Shown here in pieces: positions 8,076 through 17,836 of a stretch of 64,000 nt of DNA. The translations under genes were made by a program, and so were the position numbers. Source of the stretch: Opitutaceae bacterium (lineage in GTDB: Bacteria > Verrucomicrobiota > Verrucomicrobiia > Opitutales > Opitutaceae); contig JAUYAK010000124.1 in the NCBI GenBank assembly GCA_030693515.1, positions 18,264-82,263 on the forward strand, read 5' to 3'. The notes below the pieces were generated by a model, which saw nothing but the letters and a program-made list of their open reading frames with translations, had not been told where the DNA came from and ran no database searches. Positions within the stretch are counted from its first letter, which is position 1; each line of letters starts with the position of its first letter.

Positions 8076-8528
8076 TTAATTTTTCTTCGGCAAATTGCGG
8101 GAGGAGCTGTGGGTCTGGATTATTTTCCACTCGGCACCGAGTTTCTTCAACACCGACGTGGCAACGCCGCGCTTTTCGATTACACGGTCGTCCTTGAGCA
8201 CGATCTTGTAGATGTAGGTCTCGGTCGCGAAGGCGTAGAGCGCATCCACGTGCACATCTACCTTGTAGTCGCGGAAACTGAATTCCTTGAACTCCCCAAG
8301 TTCGGGACCGATGTGATGTTCGAGGTAATTCGCGAACGTGCCTTCGACACCGCCGGATTCGAACACCTGCGAATCAGCGGTGAACACGTTTAACGCCGGA
8401 GCCGCATCGCGCCTTTCGAGCGCGGCCTTGTAGACCTTGAGCACGGCTTTGACGGCGGCGACATCGGCCGACTCCGCCGCGAGAGCGGGGCTGCCGAGCA
8501 AGGCGAAAATCAGCAGGAAGCGTTTCAT
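8076..8528 (-). CDS. Secreted NTF2/SnoaL-like protein
   Basis: 150 residues with signal peptide MKRFLLIFALLGSPALAAES. The rest has the helix-plus-curved-sheet pattern of NTF2-like proteins: VAAVKAVLKVYKAALERRD (helix), VFTADSQVFESGG, LEHHIGPELGEFKEFSF, YAFATETYIYKIVLKDDRV and a final EWKIIQTHSSSR strand. Such folds bind small ligands or act as enzymes, and no catalytic set is clear here. It is translated between the HMBD protein and the DUF3347 chaperone with gaps of 2 and 5 bases, so it is part of the metal operon. Two adjacent histidines and a final IIQTHSSSR resemble secreted DUF4440 proteins found beside copper genes. Confidence 0.7.
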   Translation of the reverse strand: MKRFLLIFALLGSPALAAESADVAAVKAVLKVYKAALERRDAAPALNVFTADSQVFESGGVEGTFANYLEHHIGPELGEFKEFSFRDYKVDVHVDALYAFATETYIYKIVLKDDRVIEKRGVATSVLKKLGAEWKIIQTHSSSRNLPKKN

Positions 8529-8530
8529 GG

Positions 8531-9127
8531 TCAGGCTTTCTTCGGGACGAGTTTCATCCCGCCGCACTTCGGGCAGGTGGCACCGGGCTCCGCTGCCGTC
8601 ACGTCGGGATGCATCGAGCAGTAGTAAGTATGGCCGGCATCGCCATGCGCCGTCCCGACCGCGATCGGCGCGGTCGCCGCCACGTCAGCGGGAAATTGCG
8701 CGGCGAGCACTTTAAGGAGCGACTCGACCGTCTTCACGTGTTTCTCCGTCAATGCCTGATCGCCTTCGTCCGCGTCATCGTGCACCGCATCGAGCGCCTT
8801 GACGAGATTGTTCACTGCGCCCTCGGCGCGTTTGAGTTTGTCCGCTGGAAGGTCTTTCGAGAGGCCAGGTAATGCCTTGAGCACGGCCGTCAACGTTTCG
8901 GTGACATCGTGCACCCCTTTCAGATTTTTTTCCTGCACGAGGCGGAGCAGCTTTTCCCGCAGCCCGTTGATATGTCCCCACGCCTCGACCGCGGATTTCG
9001 GCGCGGGCGCCGCGCCACCTTGACCATGAGCACCGTGTTCGGCGGCGTAGCTTGATGTCAGGGGCACGAGCAGGGCCAAGCCGAGGACGACGCTGGTTCG
9101 GTGAATGAGATTACGGATCGGATACAT
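8531..9127 (-). CDS. Periplasmic helical protein with a C-terminal heavy-metal-binding (HMBD) domain
   Basis: 198 residues starting MYPIRNLIHRTS, with a signal segment ending SYAAEHG and a short His patch. Residues about 45-140 are helical and clearly related to the next gene upstream (9200-9685): both contain KDLPADKLKR, NLxKALDxxHDxADxG and EKHxKTVxSLL. The C-terminus (about 165-195) adds YYCSMHPDV...GATCPKCGGMKL, the CxMHP...CPxCGM signature of heavy-metal-binding domains found in CusB and Cu-ATPases. It thus looks like a tandem duplicate that gained a copper-binding tail. It lies inside the RND operon. The helical part has no function that I recognise. Confidence 0.75.
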   Translation of the reverse strand: MYPIRNLIHRTSVVLGLALLVPLTSSYAAEHGAHGQGGAAPAPKSAVEAWGHINGLREKLLRLVQEKNLKGVHDVTETLTAVLKALPGLSKDLPADKLKRAEGAVNNLVKALDAVHDDADEGDQALTEKHVKTVESLLKVLAAQFPADVAATAPIAVGTAHGDAGHTYYCSMHPDVTAAEPGATCPKCGGMKLVPKKA

Positions 9128-9199
9128 AGGTGGGGGATCGAAGTTCGCGGCGGCTCGCCGCGAAGTCTCCACGGCGAGCCGATTTGGCGGTCGAACGAC

Positions 9200-9685
9200 T
9201 CAGTGGGCCTTTTTCGCGTGGTCGCTCATCGCGGGATACTGCGATGAAATCATCGTCAGCAACGAATCGACGGTTTTGAGATGCTTCTCCGAGTTGGCCT
9301 GGTTGCCGTCGTCGGCGGCGTCGTGCAACGTGTCGAGCGCCTTGGCGAGATTTTTGACGGAACCTTCGACGCGCTTCAGTTTGTCGGCCGGAAGATCCTT
9401 CGAGACGGCCGGCAGCGCGTTGGCCGCGGCGGTGAGCTTCTCGCACGTTTCGTGAACGGCCTTGAGCTGCTTGCCTTTGACCTGCGCCGCCAACTCGGCG
9501 TGCAGCTTGTGGATCGTTTCCAAAGCCGCGGCGGATGACGCCGGCTTTGCCATGTCGGCGTGGCCGTGTTCGCCTCCATGAGCTTTCTTTTCATCAGCAG
9601 CACGGACCGACGAATTGGCGCTGAACAACAGCAATCCGCCCGCGAGAAGCGCGGCGGTGCGAAGCGAATAAACGTTAGTTTTCAT
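9200..9685 (-). CDS. Secreted helical protein, paralogue of the HMBD protein without the metal tail
   Basis: 161 residues with signal peptide MKTNVYSLRTAALLAGG...SVRAAD and a His-rich patch (KKAHGGEHGHADM). Two long helices follow, sharing KDLPADKLKR, VKNLAKALDTLHDAADDG and SEKHLKTVDSLL with its neighbour. It ends DHAKKAH and has no CxMHP/CPxCG tail. Start and stop overlap with the receiver gene upstream as ATGA (9682-9685), which indicates translational coupling. Role unknown; the His patch and operon suggest periplasmic metal binding or sensing. Confidence 0.7.
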   Translation of the reverse strand: MKTNVYSLRTAALLAGGLLLFSANSSVRAADEKKAHGGEHGHADMAKPASSAAALETIHKLHAELAAQVKGKQLKAVHETCEKLTAAANALPAVSKDLPADKLKRVEGSVKNLAKALDTLHDAADDGNQANSEKHLKTVDSLLTMISSQYPAMSDHAKKAH

Positions 9686-10098
9686 TTTGGTTTTTCACTG
9701 CGATTTTCGGACGAGGGAAGGACTTCGAGAAGGGAGGCGAGAAACGAGTCGGTGCTGAACGGCTTGTGGAGAATGCGTTCGACGCCGAGTCGCTCGGCTT
9801 CGAGCGATTCTGCCGGCGTGATACTGTCCACGAGGATAATTGCGGGTCCGGTGAAACCGCGTTCGCGAAGTGCGGCCACGAGCGACAAGCCGGGGAGGCC
9901 AACCGGCGAGCGATCGGTGACCAGCAAATCAAAAAAAGATTCGGTGTTGAACGCGTGCAAAGCGGCGTCGCTGCTGCGAAACGACCGCACGCAGTATCGC
10001 TGACGTTCGAGCACGGCGCAGAGCACGCGGACGATTTCGCGTTCGCTTTCCACGAGCAGGATGCGGGAAGCCGATCGTGGCGTGGAGCGTGTCGGCAT
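9682..10098 (-). CDS. Single-domain response regulator (receiver)
   Basis: 138 residues starting MPTRSTPRSAS. The receiver fold is visible: ILLVESEREIVRVL (the acidic pair is reduced to an ESE sequence), LLVTDRSPVG with the phosphoacceptor Asp, PAIILVDS and ILHKPFSTD with the conserved Lys-Pro. The first acidic pocket is atypical (VES instead of VDD), so phosphorylation may be altered. No output domain or adjacent kinase is present. It is translationally coupled to the downstream helical protein and lies in the RND operon, an unusual place for a receiver. Other stand-alone receivers cluster at 33-39.6 kb. Confidence 0.78.
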   Translation of the reverse strand: MPTRSTPRSASRILLVESEREIVRVLCAVLERQRYCVRSFRSSDAALHAFNTESFFDLLVTDRSPVGLPGLSLVAALRERGFTGPAIILVDSITPAESLEAERLGVERILHKPFSTDSFLASLLEVLPSSENRSEKPK

Positions 10099-10138
10099 AT
10101 CATGGCCCGTGGTTGTTGGTTTTGCGGCAGAGGCATCG

Positions 10139-11401
10139 TCAGGCAGCGATAAGGTTGAGCGCGCTGCACACGACCGTGAGCGGACCATAGAGCGCGCGGT
10201 GGATGTGATCGCCGTCCACGCATTTGCTCGTCTGGTAGAGATCGATCTTCTCGACCGCGGGCCGGATGCGCTCGAATAGCTCGGCGAGAACCTCCGGCGG
10301 CCGGGCAGAAAGCAGATAGTTCAGAAAGAGCAGATTTCCGCGCACCACCGGTTGGAGCTCGGACGTGGCGCGCAAGCCTTCGTCCGTGATGGAATAGAAT
10401 TGATAACCGTGCTCACGCAGGAACGCCGCGTAGGCGGGTGAGGACTTCACCGCCACCTCGGTAATGATGTCCGGCTTGAGCGCGGCGATGGTTTCACGGG
10501 CACCCTTGAAAAACGCGTCCTCAGCGCCCTCGACATCCACCTTCAGCACGAGCCGCCCGGACAGCGCGCGCGATTTCAGATACGAATCCAGCGTGACTGT
10601 TTTCACTTCAATCGGCGGCGCTTCGTGAAACGCAAAGTCGGGGCGCAGCGATGCGCTCATGTCGGAATCCGCGAGATAGAACGGAGCGGTGCCGTCGGCA
10701 TCCGACAACGCGAGAGGTTCGCAGACGAGATGACGAAATCCGTTGCTCGCCGCGTTCTTCGCCAACAGGGCGTGGTTCCTCGGGTTCGGCTCAAATGCGA
10801 TGACCCGCAGGCTTGGCTTCTGCGCCGACAGCAGCAGCGAGAAAAATCCGATGTTGGCCCCCACGTCGATGAAGGTGTCACCGGGCCACACCAGCTCGCC
10901 CAGCACCATGCTCGTGATCGGCTCGTAGAACGTCGTCCCCTTCCAAAACACTTGGAAGCTCAGGTAATTTTCTCCGATGCTCGCCAACTTGATGTTTTTG
11001 CCATCGCGCGTTTGCACGCGCGCGACGCGCCCGCGGAACCACTCCTTCTTTGTGCGCACCCCGAAGCGCAATAACGGCCGCTTCGCCGCAGGGAAAAGAT
11101 TACAGGTGTGAAAAAGGCACGCACCTGCGACGCGTTTGAAGAAACGCTTGGTGTGTTCACGCCACGCGGGTGCGTCCGCGTCCCCGTTTTCCGCCGGCAC
11201 GTCGGTCGGATGAAATCCGGCCGCCAACGCTGCCTGGCGGATTTGCCGTGGAGTGGTGGCATCCGTCGAATATTCGGCCACGACACGTCCAGACGCCGGA
11301 TTTATTTCGACCGAAGTGACGCCTGGCAAAGCACGCAACACGTCTGCTAGCCGTTGCTCGTCGGCGTCAGCAGGAGGGGGGATAAAAAATAGCGTCTGCA
11401 T
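10139..11401 (-). CDS. FkbM-family methyltransferase with an N-terminal HMA-like domain
   Basis: 420 residues. Residues 1-70 (LFFIPPPADADEQRLADVLR, GVTSVEINPASGRVVAEYS, RQIRQAALAAGFHP) follow the beta-alpha-beta-beta-alpha-beta pattern of heavy-metal-associated domains, but the CxxC loop is replaced by PPADAD. From about residue 170 the FkbM core appears: TFIDVGANIGFFSLLL, VIAFEPNPRNHALL, LKVDVEGAEDAFFKGA. A C-terminal extension of about 70 residues follows. FkbM enzymes methylate oxygen on sugars or polyketides. It sits 12 bases after the RND pump gene, in the same operon, so a metal-linked role is suggested but unproved. Confidence 0.75.
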   Translation of the reverse strand: MQTLFFIPPPADADEQRLADVLRALPGVTSVEINPASGRVVAEYSTDATTPRQIRQAALAAGFHPTDVPAENGDADAPAWREHTKRFFKRVAGACLFHTCNLFPAAKRPLLRFGVRTKKEWFRGRVARVQTRDGKNIKLASIGENYLSFQVFWKGTTFYEPITSMVLGELVWPGDTFIDVGANIGFFSLLLSAQKPSLRVIAFEPNPRNHALLAKNAASNGFRHLVCEPLALSDADGTAPFYLADSDMSASLRPDFAFHEAPPIEVKTVTLDSYLKSRALSGRLVLKVDVEGAEDAFFKGARETIAALKPDIITEVAVKSSPAYAAFLREHGYQFYSITDEGLRATSELQPVVRGNLLFLNYLLSARPPEVLAELFERIRPAVEKIDLYQTSKCVDGDHIHRALYGPLTVVCSALNLIAA

Positions 11402-11413
11402 TTGATATTCGTT

Positions 11414-14400
11414 TCAATTGGACTGCGCCGGAGCGGTCGGCTGGGGGCTCGCCACGAGCGCGTCGAGCGGATCGACCTTGGCGCGCTCGAGATATTTTTC
11501 CGCGGCGCGGCGACCGAACTTGAAGAACACCGCCGGCGTCACCGCCATGTCGAGGAAGGTCGAGCTGACCAGACCGCCGAGAATCACGACGGCGACCGGA
11601 TAGAGGATTTCCTTGCCCGGCTGATTCGCAGCGAGGACGAGCGGGATGAGCGCAAGGCCAGCGACCGCCGCCGTCATGGTCACGGGCACGAGCCGCTCCA
11701 GCGAGCCGCGGATAATCATGTGCGCGTCGAATTTTTCGCCCTCGTGCTCCATTAAATGGAGGTAGTGCGAGATCATCATGATCGTGTTGCGCGAGGCGAT
11801 GCCCGCGAGCGTGATGAGGCCAACGAGCGTCGCGATCGACACGGTGCCGACCATGAAATACGTGAGGACGAGCGCGCCGATGAACGCCAGCGGGATGTTG
11901 AGCAAGACCTGCGCGACAATCATGCCGGAGCGAAAATGGCTGTAGAGGAGCAGGAAGATCGTGCCGAACGTGAAGAGCGCGAGAATGCCGATCACGCGCG
12001 TCGCTTCCTGCTGGCTCTGAAACTGGCCCTCAAAGCTGAGAAAATAACCCGTCTCCAGGTGCAGCTTTTCGTTGAGCGTGCTCTGAATCTCAGTGACCAC
12101 CGAACCGAGATCGCGACCCGACACATTCGCGGAGACGACGATCCGCCGCTGCACGTCTTCGCGATTGATCGCATTCGGGCCTTTGCTCTCGCGCACGTCG
12201 GCGATGAGATAGAGTGGCACCTTTCCGCCCACGGGCGCATCGATCAACAGATCGCGAATCACCGCCACGTTTTGCCGATGACGTTCGCCGAGCCTGACCA
12301 CGAGATCGTAGGTGCGCTGGCCTTCGAGGATCTGCGCCACCGTGCTTCCGTTGAGCGCGGCTTCAAGCTGCTCGTTGAGCGAGCCGGGCTTGAGGCCATA
12401 CATCGCCGCCTTCTCGCGGTTCACCTGAATCTTCACTTGATCGATCAGCACCTGCTTCTCGACCTGAAGATCCACCAGCCCGCTGATGTCGTGCATCGCC
12501 GCTTCCGCCTCAGCCCCGTAAGCGCGCAGCTTGTCGAGGTCGGGGCCGAAAATCTTTACGGCGATTTGCGCGCGCACGCCGGAGAGCAAATGGTCCAGCC
12601 GGTGCGAGATCGGTTGCCCGACACTGCTGACGATGCCCGGAATCTGTCCCAGCTTTTCGCGAATATCGTCGAGGATGGCTTCGCGCGTGCGCTGCGACGG
12701 TTTGAAATCCACGTCGATTTCTGTGTAGTGGACGCCTTCCGCGTGCTCGTCCAATTCCGCGCGGCCCGTTCGCCGGCCAGTCGATGCTACTTCGGGCACC
12801 TCTAACAACAGCTTCTCCGCGATGAAGCCGATCCGGTTCGACTCGACAAGCGACGTGCCGGGCGCGGACAGGATATTGATCGTCGAGGTGCCTTCGTTGA
12901 AGTCGGGCAGGAACAGTTTGCCCATGCGGGGATACAGCAGGAACGAGCCGGCCACCAGCAGCGCAGCCAGGACAATCACGATCCACGGATGCCGCATCGA
13001 CGGGCGCAGAATGATTTTCTCGTCGAAGGCTTTTAGCCCGCGCACGAGCCAGCCATCCTTCTCGTGTTCCATCCGCTTCATCCGCGGCAGCAGATACGAG
13101 GCGAGCGCCGGAATGACGGTGAGAGACACGACAAACGACGCGATCATCGCAACAATCGTCGCCACCCCGATCGGCGCGAAGAGCCGGCCCTCGATTCCAC
13201 CGAGCGCGAACAACGGAATAAAAACGAGAATGATGACGAGAGTCGCGTAGAGGATCGAATTTCTGACTTCGGAGGAAGCGCTGGCGATTACGCGCAACAC
13301 CGGACGCGGATTCGGCAGATGCCGGTTCTCGCGCAGCCGGCGGAAAACGTTTTCCACGTCCACAATCGCATCGTCCACGACCATGCCAATGGCGACCGCC
13401 AGACCGCCGAGCGTCATTGTGTTGATGGTGATGCCGGCGAATTTGAAGTATAGGCCCGTGACGACGAACGAGAGCGGAATCGCCGTGAGCGTGATCAGCG
13501 TCGTGCGGAAATTCAGCAGGAAGAGGAAAAGCACGATGACCACCATGATCGCGCCATCGCGAATCGCCTCTTCGACGTTGGTCACGGCCGCGCCGATGAA
13601 GTTCGCCTGCTTGAACAGGGTGACGACCTTCACGTCCGCCGGCAGCGTCTTGCCGAGTTCGGCGAGCGCCGCCTCGACTTTCTGCGTGAGCGAGATCGTG
13701 TCGCTGCCCGGCTGTTTCTGAACCGAGAGGATGACGGCAGGCTGGCCGTTCACGCCGGCATCGCCTCGCATCACCTGACGACCGAACTTGACCTCAGCCA
13801 CATCGCGCAGTCGCACGGGCACGCCCTTGCGCACCATCACGACTGTGTTGCCGATGTCTTCGAGCGAAGTTGTGCGGCCGATGTTGCGCACGAGCGCCTC
13901 GCGATTGGCGCTCTCCAGAAAACCACCGGAGCTGTTTTCCTGCGATTCGCGTGTTGCTACCATCACGTCATCGAGGCTCACGCCGAGCGCCGCCATTCTT
14001 TCCGGCGACGGGAGCACCTGATACTGCTTCACGCCGCCGCCGATCGCGATGACCTGCGAGACACCGGGGATCGTGAGCAACCGCTGGCGCACGGACCAGT
14101 CCGCCAGCGAACGAATGTCCATCGGCGCGGTCGCGCCATTTTCGCTGCGCAGGCCGATGAGCATGATCTCGCCCATGATTGAGCTGATTGGCCCCATCGT
14201 CGGCGTGACACCGCGCGGCAGTTTCTCGGCGGCGAGCTGTAATCGTTCCTGCACGAGTTGGCGCGCGCGGTAGATGTCCATGCCCCAGTCGAACTCGACG
14301 TAGAGAATCGAGAGGCCGATGCCGGCGTTGGAACGCACGCGCTTGACGCCGGGCGCGCCGTTGAGCGCGGTTTCCATCGGCAAGTTTACGAGCGTCTCCA

Positions 14401-14581
14401 CTTCCTCGGGCGCGAGGCCCTCGGCTTCCGTCAGGATGTTGACGGTGGGCCGGTTCAGATCCGGAAACACGTCCACAGGAAGCTTCACGATGACGTAGCC
14501 GCCGTAAACGAGCAGGAGCGCGCTCACCGCCAGGACAAAAAGGCGGTTGCGCAGCGAGAATTCGATCAGCCGGTTCAGCAT
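11414..14581 (-). CDS. Heavy-metal RND efflux pump, inner-membrane component (CzcA/CusA type)
   Basis: 1055 residues starting [15 protein letters not shown], the usual RND beginning; the frame runs back to 14782 but that stretch lies inside the adaptor gene. Familiar landmarks are [26 protein letters not shown] and the transmembrane-4 segment [20 protein letters not shown], with the proton-relay acidic residues. This segment differs from the DFGxxxDGA form of the other two pumps in the window, so its metal is likely different; monovalent copper is a possibility but unproved. The C-terminus repeats in a remnant at 40.5 kb. It is the third gene of the operon after the TolC protein and adaptor. 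Confidence 0.92.
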   Translation of the reverse strand: MLNRLIEFSLRNRLFVLAVSALLLVYGGYVIVKLPVDVFPDLNRPTVNILTEAEGLAPEEVETLVNLPMETALNGAPGVKRVRSNAGIGLSILYVEFDWGMDIYRARQLVQERLQLAAEKLPRGVTPTMGPISSIMGEIMLIGLRSENGATAPMDIRSLADWSVRQRLLTIPGVSQVIAIGGGVKQYQVLPSPERMAALGVSLDDVMVATRESQENSSGGFLESANREALVRNIGRTTSLEDIGNTVVMVRKGVPVRLRDVAEVKFGRQVMRGDAGVNGQPAVILSVQKQPGSDTISLTQKVEAALAELGKTLPADVKVVTLFKQANFIGAAVTNVEEAIRDGAIMVVIVLFLFLLNFRTTLITLTAIPLSFVVTGLYFKFAGITINTMTLGGLAVAIGMVVDDAIVDVENVFRRLRENRHLPNPRPVLRVIASASSEVRNSILYATLVIILVFIPLFALGGIEGRLFAPIGVATIVAMIASFVVSLTVIPALASYLLPRMKRMEHEKDGWLVRGLKAFDEKIILRPSMRHPWIVIVLAALLVAGSFLLYPRMGKLFLPDFNEGTSTINILSAPGTSLVESNRIGFIAEKLLLEVPEVASTGRRTGRAELDEHAEGVHYTEIDVDFKPSQRTREAILDDIREKLGQIPGIVSSVGQPISHRLDHLLSGVRAQIAVKIFGPDLDKLRAYGAEAEAAMHDISGLVDLQVEKQVLIDQVKIQVNREKAAMYGLKPGSLNEQLEAALNGSTVAQILEGQRTYDLVVRLGERHRQNVAVIRDLLIDAPVGGKVPLYLIADVRESKGPNAINREDVQRRIVVSANVSGRDLGSVVTEIQSTLNEKLHLETGYFLSFEGQFQSQQEATRVIGILALFTFGTIFLLLYSHFRSGMIVAQVLLNIPLAFIGALVLTYFMVGTVSIATLVGLITLAGIASRNTIMMISHYLHLMEHEGEKFDAHMIIRGSLERLVPVTMTAAVAGLALIPLVLAANQPGKEILYPVAVVILGGLVSSTFLDMAVTPAVFFKFGRRAAEKYLERAKVDPLDALVASPQPTAPAQSN

Positions 14582-14591
14582 GGCGCGTCGG

Positions 14592-15614
14592 TCAATGCTT
14601 GTGGCCGTGTCCATCCGCAGCCGGCTTCGCCGCGTCCGCTTTCGCACCGTCAGGCTTGGCATTCGCCACCGCGGGCGCGGGCTTCGCGGTCGGTGCGACG
14701 TATTGCAACTGATAGTTGCCGATGACGACGACGCTGCCCCCGGGCAAAACGCCCTCGATAATTTCCACGTAGCGATCGTCACGCTGGCCCACGACCACCG
14801 GCGTCCGCATAAACGTGTGTGGATTTTTGTCGTCCTGAACGAACACGAACAAATTTCCCGCCTCGCCCAGCACGGCCGCGTGCGCGATGGTGATCACAGA
14901 ATCCGCCTCCGCGGTGACGATGTTCATTGTCGCCCGCATATTCGGGAGGAGCTTGCCTTCGGGATTGGCCACTCGCACGCGCACGCCGAGTGTTCGCGTC
15001 TCCGGATCGAGTCGCGGAGTGTAACCTTCCACCGTGCCGGTGAACGCGTCGTCGGGATACGCCTCCGCGCGAATCCGCACGGTCTGGCCCTTTTTTACCT
15101 GCGCGACCTGTCCTTCGTAGAGCCGGCCCACGAGGTAAATCTCCGAGAGATCGGCGAGCGTGAGCAGCCGCGCCTCGGGTTCGACGCTGTCGCCAGTGAA
15201 AATCGGTTGCTCGTAAATGGTGCCTTTGATCGGCGCATTGAATTCCACCTTCGGCGGCGGATCGCCGATCTGACGGCTCTCGATTTCGAGCAGGAAATCG
15301 CCCTTCGCCACCACGTCGCCTTCCTTCACGGCAAGCCGCGAGATGCGCCCGGAAATCCGGCTCGCAACGACGGCGACTTTGGCGGGGTCGATCTCCACGT
15401 TGCCGAGGACTGAAACGGTTTTCTCCAATGTCCGTAGTTCCGCTGCCTCGACCTTGAGTCCGAGATTTTTTTCCGCCTCGGGAGTGATTGTCACCGGACC
15501 AGTGACCGCGCCGCCTTGTTCACCCGGCGCTTTGTTGTGACCCTCATGTGCGCGAAGAGCGATGCCGCACGCGGCGAAGAGGACGATTAAGAAAATCCGA
15601 AACAGACAATTCAT
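14592..15614 (-). CDS. RND periplasmic adaptor (CzcB/CusB-type membrane-fusion protein)
   Basis: 340 residues with signal peptide [17 protein letters not shown] and an HEGH start to the mature part. The lipoyl and barrel regions are recognisable: [59 protein letters not shown] and the C-terminal [17 protein letters not shown]. There is no long coiled-coil hairpin, since the two lipoyl halves are close together, giving a compact adaptor. The tail is Ala/Pro/Lys-rich and ends GHGHKH, a likely metal-binding His cluster. The start overlaps the TolC gene's stop (15611-15614) and the stop lies 10 bases before the pump, so the three are one unit. Confidence 0.9.
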   Translation of the reverse strand: MNCLFRIFLIVLFAACGIALRAHEGHNKAPGEQGGAVTGPVTITPEAEKNLGLKVEAAELRTLEKTVSVLGNVEIDPAKVAVVASRISGRISRLAVKEGDVVAKGDFLLEIESRQIGDPPPKVEFNAPIKGTIYEQPIFTGDSVEPEARLLTLADLSEIYLVGRLYEGQVAQVKKGQTVRIRAEAYPDDAFTGTVEGYTPRLDPETRTLGVRVRVANPEGKLLPNMRATMNIVTAEADSVITIAHAAVLGEAGNLFVFVQDDKNPHTFMRTPVVVGQRDDRYVEIIEGVLPGGSVVVIGNYQLQYVAPTAKPAPAVANAKPDGAKADAAKPAADGHGHKH

Positions 15615-16894
15615 GGCTGCGAAGAAGGATGTGGATGGGAATGAGGCGTGCGGACGTGAGGATGCGCGCCCGTGGCAGTCTCAATGGCGATTAGCGCTTC
15701 CACCTTCCGCGCGAGATGGCTCTGGTAATCGAGTTCGAGCGCGAACCGCTGTTGCTGCGCCTGAAAAACCGGTGGAATGCCGAGCTGACCTTGCTGATAG
15801 GCGCGCTGCACCGCTTGAAAATGTCTCTCTGCCATCGGCAGCAGCTCGTCCCGGTAGCGCGTGAGCAACGGTTCGAGCTGCGCGACCACAGCGCGCGTCT
15901 GCGCGACTTCCGACGCGATGCGCTGGCCCGTCGCATCCAATTCCGCCTCCGCCTGCCGGTGCGCCGCCTGCTGCTCAAGGATGCGACCTTGGTTTTTGTT
16001 TCGCACCGGAATCGGAATCGAAACCTTGAAGCCAAGATAGTAATCCTTCTTCACACCGATTGGTCCGTCGAAGACCGACCGCTCGTTTTCAAAATCGGCA
16101 CCGACGGTGATGTCATCATACGCCTCGGCTTTCGCCACCCGCACATTTGCCTCGGCTTGGGCGATGCGCGCCTTCGCCGCCTGGTAGTCCGGACGCGCTT
16201 CGGAGCGGAATGCGACAGCCGATTCACGCTCCCAGCGCGCTGCTGCGTCCTCCACCGTGCTCGTCAGGGTGAGCGGCTCGTCCGGCGGCAGTCCGAGTGC
16301 GAATTTCAACTTGAGTTCGGCCGCGGTTTTTTCCGCGGTGAGCAGTTGCTGTTCCTGGACGAGCTTCGCGTTTTCGATCCGAATCGGCGCGATGTCAGTT
16401 TGCGGGACCTCGCCGGCTTGATAGCGCTGCTCCACGATCGCCGCGAGCTTCTCGCCGGTTTCGATCAATTTTTGCCGAGCGACGTAGCGGGTGTTAAAAC
16501 CGACCGCTTGAACGTAGAGCGTCTGAACCTCGCCAATGAGCTGGCGCTCCGCTTCACGCGCGAGTTCCTGTTGCTCGTTCACGGAGAGATTCGCCGCCTC
16601 GCGCGCCAGTCGAAGCCGACCCTTGCGCGCAATCGCCTGCGATACGCCGAGCGACACGGTGCGCTCGCCTTCGTTCTTGAAGAGCAAGTCTGAACGACCG
16701 CCAACCTCGATCTCCGGATTTTTCGGCAAGCCGGCCTGGAGCGCGCGACCCTGCGCTTTTTCAATCTCGAAACGACCCGCAGCGGCGAGCGCGCGATTGT
16801 TCGCTACCGCCTGCTCCACCGCGCGATCCAGCGAGAGTTCAGCCGAAAAAACAGCGGAAACGAGGGCGACGAAGAGAACAAAAATACGGGTCAT
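15611..16894 (-). CDS. TolC-family outer-membrane channel (CzcC/CusC type)
   Basis: 427 residues with signal peptide MTRIFVLFVALVSAVFSAE and the two tandem OEP repeats: LDRAVEQAVANNRALAAA, then a second helix pair starting QAVQRAYQQGQLGIPPVFQA. NPEIEVGG and the IPIPVRNKNQGRI turn are typical of CzcC/CusC proteins. The C-terminus is His-rich (HPHVRTPHSHPHP). It opens the operon of pump plus FkbM, receiver and binding proteins, and is divergent from the cnrYXH-like genes across a 167-base gap, which suggests that the sigma factor drives it. Confidence 0.9.
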   Translation of the reverse strand: MTRIFVLFVALVSAVFSAELSLDRAVEQAVANNRALAAAGRFEIEKAQGRALQAGLPKNPEIEVGGRSDLLFKNEGERTVSLGVSQAIARKGRLRLAREAANLSVNEQQELAREAERQLIGEVQTLYVQAVGFNTRYVARQKLIETGEKLAAIVEQRYQAGEVPQTDIAPIRIENAKLVQEQQLLTAEKTAAELKLKFALGLPPDEPLTLTSTVEDAAARWERESAVAFRSEARPDYQAAKARIAQAEANVRVAKAEAYDDITVGADFENERSVFDGPIGVKKDYYLGFKVSIPIPVRNKNQGRILEQQAAHRQAEAELDATGQRIASEVAQTRAVVAQLEPLLTRYRDELLPMAERHFQAVQRAYQQGQLGIPPVFQAQQQRFALELDYQSHLARKVEALIAIETATGAHPHVRTPHSHPHPSSQP

Positions 16895-17061
16895 GTGGGC
16901 TACGCGGGAAACGTCTACTCTCTTTTCAACGCAGCCCGCCGCCGATTCCCTCAGATTAATTGACGCTGGCGCGCATCGGTTTCTTTTCGCGGGACGGGAT
17001 GGGCGATTTTCTCAAAGGTTGAGGGATGCCGCCCGATTCTTACGTTGAAGTGGTATCACCT

Positions 17062-17397
17062 ATGAACCCGGACCCGATTGACGACCTCCTCAGCGCCTAC
17101 GCGAAGCAGCCGCTGCCGACCGCCCCCGATCGATTGACAGCGGATGTCTGGCGCGACATCGAGCGGCGGCGTTCTCGTTTCGGCTGGTTGATCGGCCTGA
17201 GCTGGCACGAGCTGCTACGGCAGCCGCGCCTCGCCGTTGCGGCGCTCGGGCTCGCGCTCCTCGCCGGGCTGTTGCCTGCCGCGACTCTTCGTTCAGTGGA
17301 GCACGCGCAGCGCGCGCGCGAATCGCTCCACTTTGAAGTCTTCTCGCCCGACACAACGTCGGTCTTGCAGGCGACCGCGCGAGTCATCCGCAAGTAG
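17062..17397 (+). CDS. cnrY: CnrY-like membrane anti-sigma factor
   Basis: 111 residues from MNPDPIDDLLSAYAKQPLP. The N-terminal cytosolic half is helical and charged, with LTADVWRDIERRRSR; a single transmembrane segment (LAVAALGLALLAGLLPAA) and a short periplasmic tail (SLHFEVFSPDTTSV) follow. This is the layout of small anti-sigma proteins that hold an ECF factor at the membrane. An ATG at 17026, with a nearby AGGTTGAGGG, could add 12 residues; 17062 is preferred because the sequence from there resembles the family start. It is followed 3 bases later by the CnrX-like sensor, and then by the sigma gene, the same order as cnrYXH in Cupriavidus. Confidence 0.75.
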   Translation: MNPDPIDDLLSAYAKQPLPTAPDRLTADVWRDIERRRSRFGWLIGLSWHELLRQPRLAVAALGLALLAGLLPAATLRSVEHAQRARESLHFEVFSPDTTSVLQATARVIRK

Positions 17398-17400
17398 CCT

Positions 17401-17829
17401 ATGAAAACCATTATCGGGCTCTTCGTTGCGGTCGTGGCGGTTGCGGCGCTCTCGTCGTTTTGCACGCTCCGTTGGATGGAGTCGCGCCGCGCACGCGCCG
17501 TCGATCCGCACGAGTGGCTACACTCGGAATTGAAAATCACCCCCGCGCAGCACGCGGCGCTTGAGCCCATCGAAGCGAAATTCGCCGAGCAGAATCGCGT
17601 GTTGCGCGAGCGACTGCGCGCCGCGAACCACGAGTTGGGTGGCGCAATTCGCAAAGGTCGGTCCGATTCGCCAGAAATCACCGCCGCGGTGGGCAAGATT
17701 CACGTGCACATGCGCGAACTGCAGAAGGCGTCGATTGACCACATTTTCGAGATGCGCAGCGTGCTGACGCCGGAGCAGGGCGACAAGCTGTTGCAGCTCG
17801 CCGAAAAGGGATTGGACGTAGCACCGTAA
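17401..17829 (+). CDS. cnrX: CnrX-like periplasmic metal sensor
   Basis: 142 residues with an N-terminal membrane anchor (MKTIIGLFVAVVAVAALSSF) and an otherwise helical periplasmic domain. The metal ligands known for CnrX, His42, His46, Glu63, His119 and Met123, correspond here to H37, H41, E58, H114 and M118: all five are conserved and at identical spacing. The helix pair LHSELKITPAQHAALEPIE and IFEMRSVLTPEQGDKLLQL is the family's hallmark. In CnrX, Ni(II) or Co(II) binding releases the sigma factor from CnrY. So this sensor probably reads nickel or cobalt (inference from the ligand set). It lies between the anti-sigma (3 bases) and the sigma gene (7 bases). Confidence 0.85.
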   Translation: MKTIIGLFVAVVAVAALSSFCTLRWMESRRARAVDPHEWLHSELKITPAQHAALEPIEAKFAEQNRVLRERLRAANHELGGAIRKGRSDSPEITAAVGKIHVHMRELQKASIDHIFEMRSVLTPEQGDKLLQLAEKGLDVAP

Positions 17830-17836
17830 CGCGCCT

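Noticed and set aside
14582..14782. N-terminal extension of the RND pump to 14782
   Set aside because: It overlaps the adaptor gene and lacks membrane-protein character; the RND start [11 protein letters not shown] at 14581 is clear.
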